Shown: positions 55,249 through 62,227 of the stretch, piece after piece
How positions within the stretch are numbered: the first letter of the stretch is position 1
Layout of the letters: each line of letters starts with the position of its first letter
Source of the DNA: Kitasatospora sp. NBC_01287
GTDB taxonomy: Bacteria; Actinomycetota; Actinomycetes; Streptomycetales; Streptomycetaceae
Length of the DNA: 64,000 nucleotides
Reading direction: 5' to 3'
Assembly (NCBI RefSeq): GCF_026340565.1
Contig: NZ_JAPEPB010000001.1
Span: forward strand, 4,316,501 to 4,380,500
Notes under the pieces: model-generated
The model's database searches: none
Told to the model about the DNA's origin: nothing
The model's input: the letters and a program-made list of their open reading frames with translations, nothing else
Position numbers and translations under genes: made by a program

Positions 55249-56829
55249 TTACGGGCGGCGCAGCGCGTCGGCCGCGCCGTGACCGCCGAGCAGCGACTGG
55301 ACCCCGTCCAGGTCGGAGCTGGTCGGCTTGCCGCGCACCGGCGGCTGCTGCTTGCTACCGGCGATCTCCGCCTCCAGCAGGAGCTTGCCGAGCAGCGCCG
55401 GGTCGGGCAGCTCCATCGGGTACTCCCCGTCGAAGCAGGCTCGGCAGAGCCTGTCCTTGGGCTGCTTGGTGGCCTCGATCATGCCGTCGATCGAGATGTA
55501 GGCGAGCGAGTCGGCGCCGAGCGTCTTGCCGATCTCCTCCACCGTCATGCCGTTGGCGATCAGCTCCGCGCGGGTGGCGAAGTCGATGCCGAAGAAGCAG
55601 GGCCACTTCACCGGCGGCGAGGAGATCCGGATGTGCACCTCGGCGGCACCCGCTTCGCGCAGCATCCGCACCAGGGCGCGCTGGGTGTTGCCGCGCACGA
55701 TCGAGTCGTCCACGACCACCAGGCGCTTACCGGCGATGACCTCGCGCAGCGGGTTGAGCTTGAGCCGGATGCCGAGTTGGCGGATCGTCTGGCTGGGCTG
55801 GATGAAGGTGCGTCCGACGTACGCGTTCTTCACCAGGCCGGAGCCGTAGGGGATGCCGCTGGCCTCGGCGTAGCCGATCGCGGCGGGGGTGCCGGACTCG
55901 GGGGTGGCTATCACCATGTCGGCCTCGACCGGCGCCTCGGCGGCCAGCCGGCGGCCCATCTCCACCCGCGACAGGTGCACGTTGCGCCCGGCGATGGTGG
56001 TGTCGGGGCGGGCCAGGTAGACGTACTCGAAGACGCAGCCCTTGGGCTTGGCCTCGGCGAAGCGCGAGGAGCGCATGCCGTTCTCGTCGATGGCGATCAG
56101 CTCGCCGGGCTCCACCTCGCGGATGAAGCTGGCGCCGCAGATGTCCAGCGCCGCCGTCTCGGAGGCGACCACCCAGCCGCGCTCCAGGCGGCCGAGCACC
56201 AGCGGGCGGATGCCCTGCGGGTCGCGAGCCGCGTAGAGCGTGTGCTCGTCCATGAAGACCAGCGAGAAGGCGCCCTTGACCTGGGGCAGGATCTGGCGCG
56301 CCGTCTCCTCGATGGAGAGGTCCGGGTGGCCGGCCAGCAGCGCGGTCACCAGGTCGGTGTCGTTGGTCGCCGCGGTCCGGCCCGAGCGCGAGACGTGCTC
56401 GGCTCCGGGCAGTTCGGCGACCATCGCCGCGAGTTCGGCGGTGTTGACCAGGTTTCCGTTGTGGCCCAGGGCCAGCGAACCGTGAGCGGTCGCCCGGAAG
56501 GTCGGCTGGGCGTTCTCCCAGACCGAGGACCCGGTGGTCGAGTAGCGGGCATGTCCGACGGCGATATGCCCGTGCAAGGAGCCCAGTGCGGCCTCGTCGA
56601 AGACCTGGGAGACGAGTCCCATGTCCTTGAAGACGAGAATCTGGGAGCCATTGCTCACCGCGATACCGGCGGATTCCTGTCCGCGGTGCTGCAGGGCATA
56701 GAGGCCGAAGTACGAGAGCTTGGCGACCTCCTCGCCGGGAGCCCAGACACCGAAGACGCCGCAAGCGTCCTGGGGGCCTTTCTCACCGGGAAGAAGATCG
56801 TGGTTGAGTCTTCCGTCACCACGTGGCAC
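55249..56829 (-). CDS. purF: Amidophosphoribosyltransferase
   Basis: The 526-residue enzyme catalyses the first committed step of purine synthesis, making phosphoribosylamine from PRPP and glutamine. The glutaminase N-terminus CGVFGVWAPGEEVAKLSYFGLYALQHRGQESAG follows a propeptide of about 22 residues, as in the Bacillus enzyme whose Cys is exposed by cleavage. The phosphoribosyltransferase site appears as LVVVDDSIVRGNTQRALVRMLREAGA. Cys residues in PPVKWPCFFGIDF and DRLCRACFDGEYP fit the Fe-S class. The GTG start is preceded by GTGGTGACGGAAG-like sequence with a modest purine run; an ATG choice is not available near by. Confidence 0.96.
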   Translation of the reverse strand: MPRGDGRLNHDLLPGEKGPQDACGVFGVWAPGEEVAKLSYFGLYALQHRGQESAGIAVSNGSQILVFKDMGLVSQVFDEAALGSLHGHIAVGHARYSTTGSSVWENAQPTFRATAHGSLALGHNGNLVNTAELAAMVAELPGAEHVSRSGRTAATNDTDLVTALLAGHPDLSIEETARQILPQVKGAFSLVFMDEHTLYAARDPQGIRPLVLGRLERGWVVASETAALDICGASFIREVEPGELIAIDENGMRSSRFAEAKPKGCVFEYVYLARPDTTIAGRNVHLSRVEMGRRLAAEAPVEADMVIATPESGTPAAIGYAEASGIPYGSGLVKNAYVGRTFIQPSQTIRQLGIRLKLNPLREVIAGKRLVVVDDSIVRGNTQRALVRMLREAGAAEVHIRISSPPVKWPCFFGIDFATRAELIANGMTVEEIGKTLGADSLAYISIDGMIEATKQPKDRLCRACFDGEYPMELPDPALLGKLLLEAEIAGSKQQPPVRGKPTSSDLDGVQSLLGGHGAADALRRP

Positions 56830-56980
56830 GTCTTCGAGTCTAGGGCAGTTGGCACAGGCTTCCGCAGTCGGGCGGGGCGTCGGCCTGGCGATTTGCCCGG
56901 CAACGCGCGTAGATCGGGCCCCTTACCATGTCCCCCGAGCAGGCGGCACACGGATCCGGCGACCGTCGGCGTGAGCCTGG

Positions 56981-57817
56981 TCACGCCGGGGCGGGCAGCA
57001 GCAGGTGCCAGGCGCCCGGGTGGGCGGTCCAGGTCCTGGCCGACACCGGGCCGGCCGGGCAGCCGTCCGCCTCGTAGCCGAAGGTGTGCCCGGCCACCGT
57101 GACGCGCGAAGCCCGCACCCGCAGCAACGCGCCACCGGGCCCCGAGGGGCGCACCACCAGCTCGGCCGCCGCCGAGCCGGCCGGCAGGCGCAGCGCGACC
57201 AGCCGCAGCCCGCGGTCGGCGCCGGCCAGCGGCCGGCCGTCCGCCTCGACCCGCAGCCGGGCGACTTGGGGCTCCACCTGCTCGGCGGCAATCAGTTTCG
57301 CCCAGAGCGAACGCCAGCCGCCTGAATGGCCCTGCCGCCGCCCGGGGATCCGCACCTCGCCCAGCACCACCCCGTCACCGTCGTCCAGCAGCAGCCCCAG
57401 TTGCCTGGGCATCCCGGCCAGCACCGCGCGGGCCGCCGCGACCGGCTCGGCCGGCACCCCCAACGCGCGGGCCAGCGCGACCGACCGCCCCGGCCCGACC
57501 GGCACCAGGCCCAGCGGGCCCGCGCCCAACTCGCGCTGGTGGTGCAGCGCCTGCACCACCCGCTGCAGCGCGAGGTCGGAGCCGACCACCACCGGGCGGC
57601 GCCTGCCCCGGTGCGCGAGCACCCGGTCCAGCTCGGCCGCGCTCTCGGGCACCACCACCTTGACGTCCGCGCCCCCCGACAGCACGTCCCGGGCGATCCG
57701 CACCGCCTCCCCGTCGCTCTCCTTCGCCGCCGGGTCGAGCAGCACCAGCAGCGGCGCGCCGCCGGGCGGCCCGGCGGCGTCGGAGGGTCGGGGTGCGGGC
57801 GTGGACAGGGACGACAC
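56981..57817 (-). CDS. Diacylglycerol-kinase-like protein with degenerate nucleotide motif
   Basis: The 278-residue protein has the fold order of the DAGK catalytic family: LLVLLDPAAKESDGEAVRIARDVLSGG, ADVKVVVPESAAELDRVLAHRGRRRPVVVGSDLALQRVVQALHHQRELGAGPLGLVPVGPGRSVALARALGVP, and a C-terminal beta-sandwich. The GGDGT nucleotide-binding motif reads GSDLA, so kinase activity is doubtful. Such degenerate members next to purF and purA occur in streptomycetes; the function is unknown. The GTG at 57817 follows GAGGAAGGACC. It is divergent from purA. Confidence 0.83.
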   Translation of the reverse strand: MSSLSTPAPRPSDAAGPPGGAPLLVLLDPAAKESDGEAVRIARDVLSGGADVKVVVPESAAELDRVLAHRGRRRPVVVGSDLALQRVVQALHHQRELGAGPLGLVPVGPGRSVALARALGVPAEPVAAARAVLAGMPRQLGLLLDDGDGVVLGEVRIPGRRQGHSGGWRSLWAKLIAAEQVEPQVARLRVEADGRPLAGADRGLRLVALRLPAGSAAAELVVRPSGPGGALLRVRASRVTVAGHTFGYEADGCPAGPVSARTWTAHPGAWHLLLPAPA

Positions 57818-57852
57818 GACCGGTCCTTCCTCAGGTAATCTCTCGGTGCAAG

Positions 57853-57880
57853 AGCCCCTTGCGCTATTGCGCCAGGGGCT
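57853..57880. promoter_or_regulatory. Hairpin in the DAGK-like/purA divergent region
   Basis: AGCCCCT with AGGGGCT (7 bp), one mismatch, then GCGC with GCGC around a TATT loop. It lies 63 bases before purA and 36 bases before the DAGK-like start. It could be an attenuator in the purA leader, a site for a purine regulator, or a terminator for a short upstream transcript. Confidence 0.45.
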
Positions 57881-57943
57881 TCGTCTATCTCGGGGCAGAC
57901 TGCGGCCTACGCAGGATGCCCCAACCGGAAGGGGTGTACGCCT

Positions 57944-59227
57944 GTGCCGGCACTCGTGCTCGTTGGCGCTCAGTGGGGAGACGAGGGCAAGGGGAAGGCC
58001 ACCGACCTCCTCGGCGGCTCCGTCGACTACGTCGTCCGCTACCAGGGCGGCAACAACGCCGGTCACACGGTGGTCATCGGCGACCAGAAGTACGCGCTGC
58101 ACCTGCTGCCTTCCGGCATCCTCAGCCCCAACGTCGTGCCGGTGATCGGCAACGGCGTGGTGATCGACCCGGGTGTGCTGCTCTCCGAGCTGGAGGGCCT
58201 GAACGAGCGCGGCATCGACACCTCCAAGCTGCTGATCTCGGGCAACGCCCACCTGATCACGCCGTACCACCGCACCCTGGACAAGGTGGTCGAGCGCTTC
58301 CTCGGCAAGCGCAAGATCGGCACCACCGGGCGCGGCATCGGCCCGGCCTACGCCGACAAGATCAACCGGATCGGCATCCGGGTCCAGGACCTGTTCGACG
58401 AGTCGATCCTGCAGCAGAAGGTCGAGGCCGCGCTGCACGACAAGAACCAGATCCTGGTCAAGCTGTACAACCGCCGCGCGATGCCCGCCGACCTGGTCGT
58501 CCAGGAGTACCTGGGCTACGCGGAGCAGATCCGCCCGTTCCTGGCCGACACCACGCTGGTGCTCGACCAGGCGCTGAAGGCGGACAAGGTGGTGCTGCTG
58601 GAGGGCGGCCAGGGCACCCTGCTGGACGTGGACCACGGCACGTACCCGTTCGTCACCTCGTCCAACCCGACCTCGGGCGGCGCCTGCACCGGTGCCGGCA
58701 TCGGCCCCACCAAGATCGACCGGGTGATCGGCATCCTCAAGGCCTACACCACCCGGGTCGGCTCGGGCCCGTTCCCGACCGAGCTGCTGGACGCCGACGG
58801 CGAGGCGCTGCGCCGGATCGGCGGCGAGCGCGGGGTCACCACCGGGCGCGACCGCCGCTGCGGCTGGTTCGACGCGGTGATCGCGCGCTACGCGACCCGG
58901 GTCAACGGCCTGACCGACTTCTTCCTCACCAAGCTGGACGTGCTGACCGGCTGGGAGCAGATCCCGGTCTGCGTGGCGTACGAGATCGACGGCAAGCGGG
59001 TCGAGGAGCTCCCGTACAACCAGTCGGACTTCCACCACGCCAAGCCGATCTACGAGAACCTGCCCGGCTGGACCGAGGACATCAGCAAGGCGCAGACCTT
59101 CGCCGACCTGCCGAAGAACGCGCAGGCCTACGTGAAGGCGCTGGAGGAGATGTCCGGCGCGCCGATCTCGGCGATCGGCGTCGGCCCGGGCCGGACCGAG
59201 ACGATCCAGATCAACTCGTTCATCTGA
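57944..59227 (+). CDS. purA: Adenylosuccinate synthetase
   Basis: The 427-residue enzyme begins MPALVLVGAQWGDEGKGKATDLLGG, the signature GTP-binding loop (GAQWGDEGKGK) of PurA, followed by VVRYQGGNNAGHTVV and GTTGRGIGPAYADKINRIGIRVQDL; TGRDRRCGWFDAVIARYA is also typical. It makes adenylosuccinate from IMP, aspartate and GTP, the first step to AMP. The GTG start is preceded by a weak AGGGG. It is divergent from the purF-purM-DAGK strand. Confidence 0.97.
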   Translation: MPALVLVGAQWGDEGKGKATDLLGGSVDYVVRYQGGNNAGHTVVIGDQKYALHLLPSGILSPNVVPVIGNGVVIDPGVLLSELEGLNERGIDTSKLLISGNAHLITPYHRTLDKVVERFLGKRKIGTTGRGIGPAYADKINRIGIRVQDLFDESILQQKVEAALHDKNQILVKLYNRRAMPADLVVQEYLGYAEQIRPFLADTTLVLDQALKADKVVLLEGGQGTLLDVDHGTYPFVTSSNPTSGGACTGAGIGPTKIDRVIGILKAYTTRVGSGPFPTELLDADGEALRRIGGERGVTTGRDRRCGWFDAVIARYATRVNGLTDFFLTKLDVLTGWEQIPVCVAYEIDGKRVEELPYNQSDFHHAKPIYENLPGWTEDISKAQTFADLPKNAQAYVKALEEMSGAPISAIGVGPGRTETIQINSFI

Positions 59228-59240
59228 CGAACGTCGACGA

Positions 59241-59273
59241 AGCGGCCCCGCACCTCGATGGTGCGGGGCCGCT
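59241..59273 (+). terminator. Terminator of purA
   Basis: A 13-bp perfect stem AGCGGCCCCGCAC with GTGCGGGGCCGCT, loop CTCGATG, lies 13 bases after the stop codon. Confidence 0.85.
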
Positions 59274-59289
59274 GCGTTTCCGGAAGTAT

Positions 59290-59339
59290 TTGCACTAGTG
59301 CAAGAACGCATTGCAGCTAGTGCACTGTCGCTGTACCGT
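59290..59339 (+). promoter_or_regulatory. Promoter with two palindromic operators before the GNAT gene
   Basis: TTGCACTAGTGCAA (59290-59303) is a perfect 14-bp palindrome. A second imperfect copy TTGCAGCTAGTGCA (59311-59324) lies 21 bp downstream. The second copy contains TTGCAG (59311-59316), which with TACCGT (59334-59339) at a 17-bp distance forms a promoter with an almost leaderless start. The sites look like those of GntR-type regulators; no such regulator gene is nearby. Confidence 0.65.
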
Positions 59340-59346
59340 CTCGATC

Positions 59347-59940
59347 ATGACCGCCAAGACTCCCGCCCCCGTCACCCTCACCGGCAGCCACGTCCATCTG
59401 GAGCCGCTCGGCCGGGCCCATGTCCCTGACCTGTTCCGGGCCGCCGGGCAGGACGAGGAGGTGTTCCGCTGGCTCACCTTCCCCACCCCGCGGACCGAGC
59501 AGGACATGGCCGGGATCGTCGAGGGCTACCTGGCCACGCCGGGCTGCGAGGCGTTCGTCGTCATCCAGGCGGGCACCGGGCAGGCCGTCGGCATCACCTG
59601 CTTCTACGACGCCAGCCCCGCCAACGAGTGGGTGGAGATCGGCGGCACCTGGTACGCCCGCTCGGTCTGGCGCACCGCGCTGAACACCGAGGCCAAGCTG
59701 CTGCTGCTGACCCACGCCTTCGAGGAGCTGGGCATGGGCCGGGTGATGTGGAAGACCGACCACCTCAACGAGCGCTCGCGGAACGCGATCCTGCGGCTCG
59801 GCGCGCGGCACGAGGGCACCTTCCGCCGGGCCAAGCAGCGGCCGGACGGCAGCTGGCGGGACAGCGTGTACTTCTCGATGCTGGCCGACGAGTGGCCGGC
59901 TGCGAAGCGGCGACTGACCGAGCGGCTTGCCGCGGGGTGA
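59347..59940 (+). CDS. GNAT-family N-acetyltransferase (RimJ/RimL type)
   Basis: The 197-residue enzyme has VTLTGSHVHLEPLGRAHVPDLFRAAG at the start, the acetyl-CoA region WYARSVWRTALNTEAKLLLLTHAFEELGMGRVMWKTDHLNERSRNAILRLGARHEG and SVYFSMLADEWP. It is probably an acetyltransferase of small molecules or protein N-termini. The ATG at 59347 has no ribosome binding site, but TACCGT lies seven bases upstream of it, so a leaderless transcript is likely. The last residues (LTERLAAG) run into a 24-bp tandem repeat. Confidence 0.9.
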   Translation: MTAKTPAPVTLTGSHVHLEPLGRAHVPDLFRAAGQDEEVFRWLTFPTPRTEQDMAGIVEGYLATPGCEAFVVIQAGTGQAVGITCFYDASPANEWVEIGGTWYARSVWRTALNTEAKLLLLTHAFEELGMGRVMWKTDHLNERSRNAILRLGARHEGTFRRAKQRPDGSWRDSVYFSMLADEWPAAKRRLTERLAAG

Positions 59941-60010
59941 GGGGCGCGGCTCGCCGCGGGGTGAGGGGCGCGGCTCGCCGCGGGGTGAGGGGCGCGGCTC
60001 GCCGCGGGAT
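59926..60010. repeat. 24-bp tandem repeat created from a stop-codon region
   Basis: Three copies of a 24-bp unit (59939-59962, 59963-59986, 59987-60010, one change in the last) follow a partial copy inside the GNAT gene. Each unit starts with the GA of a TGA, so the stop-codon region of the gene is repeated three times downstream. A shorter related stretch follows. Confidence 0.88.
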
Positions 60011-60049
60011 GAACCGCGCCGCTCGCCGTCGGATCGGCGCCGCCCGCGG

Positions 60050-61006
60050 TCACCCCAGGGTGAGCACCACCTTGCCCCGGGTACGCCCCGAGGCCACCAG
60101 CTCGAAGGCCTCGGCCGCCCGCGCCAGCGGCAGCTCGGCGGCCACCTCGATCCGCAGCAGCTTGGCCTCGATCAGCTCCACCAGCCCGCGCAGCCCGAGC
60201 AGGTCCGGCTCGACCAGCACGCCGGTGATCCGCTTCCCGGTGGCCCGCGCCCGCTCGGCCGCCGCCGGATCGGCCCCACCCGGCACCGCCACCACCAGGC
60301 CGCCCTCGCGCACGGTGCGCAGCGAGCGCAGCTGGTGCTCGGGGTCGCCGATGTTGTCCACCACCAGGTCGAGGTCGCCCACCCGCTCCTCGAAGGGCGC
60401 CTCGGTGTAGTCCAGCACCTCGTCCGCGCCCAGCTCGCGCAGGAAGTCGTGCTTGGCCGCGCGCGCCGTCCCGATCACGTAGGCGCCCCTGGCCTTGGCG
60501 ATCTGGACCGCGAGGTGGCCCACCCCGCCGGCCGCCGCGTGCACCAGCACCCGCTGACCGGGCGCCACCTCGGCGGTGTCCACGATGATCTGCCAGGCCG
60601 TCAGCCCGGCCAGCGGCAGCGCGGCCGCCTCGGCGTGGCCCAGCACGGCGGGCTTGCGCACCCAGTGGCGCGAGGGCGCGGTGACGTACTCGGCGAAGCC
60701 GCCGGCCAGCCGGGGGAACTTCGGCATCCCGAGCACCTCGTCGCCCACCGCGAGCGTGGTGACCCCGAAGCCGACCTCCTCGACCGTGCCGCTGACGTCC
60801 CAGCCCAGCGTGTAGGGCGGCTCGCCGTAGTACCAGGCCAGCCCCTCGCCCCTGCTGGTCTTCACGTCCACCGGGTTGACCCCGGCCGCGTGCACCCGCA
60901 CCAGCACCTCGGTCGGTTCGGGCGCCGGCCGGTCGGTGCGGGCGATGCGGAGCACCTCGGGGCCGCCGTAGACGTCCTGGGTCAGCGTGTTCATCTGCTT
61001 CGTCAT
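60050..61006 (-). CDS. Zinc-free quinone/alcohol dehydrogenase family oxidoreductase
   Basis: The 318-residue protein is an NADP-dependent medium-chain oxidoreductase of the quinone reductase type: VLRIARTDRPAPEPTEVLVRVHAAGVNPVDVKTSRGEG, GWDVSGTVEEVGFGV, LPLAGLTAWQIIVDTAEVAPGQRVLVHAAAGGVGHLAVQIAKARGAYVIGTARAAKHDFLRELGADEVLDY. No structural zinc Cys cluster is visible. It is divergent from an HxlR-type regulator gene 96 bases away, as in redox-responsive quinone or aldehyde reductase systems. Confidence 0.9.
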   Translation of the reverse strand: MTKQMNTLTQDVYGGPEVLRIARTDRPAPEPTEVLVRVHAAGVNPVDVKTSRGEGLAWYYGEPPYTLGWDVSGTVEEVGFGVTTLAVGDEVLGMPKFPRLAGGFAEYVTAPSRHWVRKPAVLGHAEAAALPLAGLTAWQIIVDTAEVAPGQRVLVHAAAGGVGHLAVQIAKARGAYVIGTARAAKHDFLRELGADEVLDYTEAPFEERVGDLDLVVDNIGDPEHQLRSLRTVREGGLVVAVPGGADPAAAERARATGKRITGVLVEPDLLGLRGLVELIEAKLLRIEVAAELPLARAAEAFELVASGRTRGKVVLTLG

Positions 61007-61102
61007 GCCCTCAGCCTGCGGCGGCCCGCCATCGGGCGGCCAGACGGCACCTCGGGGTACCTGCCCGGAATAGCGCCGGCGAGCCGGGCGGTTGCCACGA
61101 TC

Positions 61103-61519
61103 ATGAACGAGCTCGACCAGGACCCCTGCCCCTGCCGCCCGCTGCTGGACCGCCTCGGCGACCGCTGGTCGGCGCTCCTGCTGGTCACCCTGCAGCAGGG
61201 CCCCGCCCACTACGGCGACCTGCACCGCCGGATCGGCGACATCAGCCGCAAGATCCTCACCGAGAAGCTGCGCAGCCTGGAGCGCGACGGCCTGATCACC
61301 CGCACCGTGCTGGGCGGCCCGGTGCTGCGGGTCCGCTACGAGCTCAGCCCGCTCGGCCGCAGCCTGGCCCGCCCGCTGGACGCCATCCGCGACTGGATCG
61401 ACCAGCACCAGCCGGCCGTCGAGGCCAACCGGCTCGCCTACGACACCCACCACGCCGCCCCGGGCGTCACCGAACTGCGGCGCCGAGCCGCCACCGCGCT
61501 GGTCTCCACCACCGCCTGA
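61103..61519 (+). CDS. HxlR-family regulator
   Basis: The 138-residue protein has the HxlR winged helix: DPCPCRPLLDRLGDRWSALLLVTLQQGPAHYGDLHRRIGDISRKILTEKLRSLERDGLITRTVLGGPVLRVRYELSPLGRSL. The two Cys in DPCPCRP may be redox-sensing, as in YodB/HypR-type regulators. It should control the divergent oxidoreductase gene and itself. The next plus-strand segment begins with the 27-bp direct repeat. Confidence 0.9.
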   Translation: MNELDQDPCPCRPLLDRLGDRWSALLLVTLQQGPAHYGDLHRRIGDISRKILTEKLRSLERDGLITRTVLGGPVLRVRYELSPLGRSLARPLDAIRDWIDQHQPAVEANRLAYDTHHAAPGVTELRRRAATALVSTTA

Positions 61520-61600
61520 CTCCGCCCGTCGCGTGCGGGGCCGCCCCCGGATGCGCCCTGACGGTCGCACCGATCCATCTTCACGGTGCTACCAGGTCAG

Positions 61601-61627
61601 CATGGCTTCCCGTGCACGCGTACGCGC
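61601..61627 (+). repeat. Left 27-bp direct repeat of the Fic insertion
   Basis: Bases 61601-61627 are identical to 62201-62227, the start of the thioredoxin-NHL gene including its ATG. The copies are exactly 600 bp apart. Confidence 0.9.
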
Positions 61628-62154
61628 CCGAGCAGTGGGTGGCCGAGGTCTGCGCCCTTGGCCGGCCGATCGAGAAGAGCGCGGATCCCGGGCGGCCGCT
61701 TCCCGAGGAACCGGCCCGCATCCACAACCAGTTCGAGCGAATCCACCCGTTCCTCGATGGCAACGGCCGAACCGGGCGACTGGTCATGAACCTTGTCCTC
61801 GTCCGCCTCGGGTATCCGCCGATCATCATCTTCAAGCGGCAGCGGGACGCGTACCTGACCGCGTTGCGTAGGGCCAACGCAGGAGACTGCGGCGCCCTCG
61901 GCGAGCTGATCGCCAGGGCGATGGAAGACAATCTCAACCGCTTCGTCGTTCCCAACGTGGCCGGCCCTGCCAGGATGGTCCCGCTCGCCGCGCTTGTCGA
62001 TGAAGAGCTGTCACTTGCAGCGCTCCGGCAGGCGGCCCAGCGTGGTGGTCTGAACGCCGTCCAGGGAACCGACGGGGTCTGGCGCTCGTCACGCAAGTCC
62101 GTCGCGGCCTACAAGGCCGCCAAACATCAGCGCAGGTCCCGCGCCACGGCATGA
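61612..62154 (+). pseudogene. N-terminally truncated Fic-domain gene inside a 600-bp insertion
   Basis: From a GTG inside the left repeat a 180-residue frame encodes a Fic core: IHNQFERIHPFLDGNGRTGRL (HPFxDGNGRxxR, catalytic His and anion loop complete), then VRLGYPPIIIFKRQRDAYLTALRRANAGDCGALGELIARAMEDNLNRF and a C-terminal helix-turn-helix-like domain (LSLAALRQAAQRGGLNAVQGTDGVWRSSRKSVAAYKAAK). Fic enzymes transfer AMP to proteins. The usual N-terminal part is missing: the frame starts in the repeat. It may be a relic or still encode a short active enzyme; the start is uncertain. Confidence 0.72.
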
Positions 62155-62200
62155 CACCCGGCTCCGGAATGCAGGCAGGTGTCGTGCGGTTTGATTGGAC

Positions 62201-62227
62201 CATGGCTTCCCGTGCACGCGTACGCGC
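62201..62227 (+). repeat. Right 27-bp direct repeat of the Fic insertion
   Basis: This copy holds the true 5' end of the thioredoxin-NHL gene (ATG at 62202, MASRARVR). The residues after it are the conserved ones, so this is the original site and 61601-61627 the duplicated copy. Confidence 0.9.
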
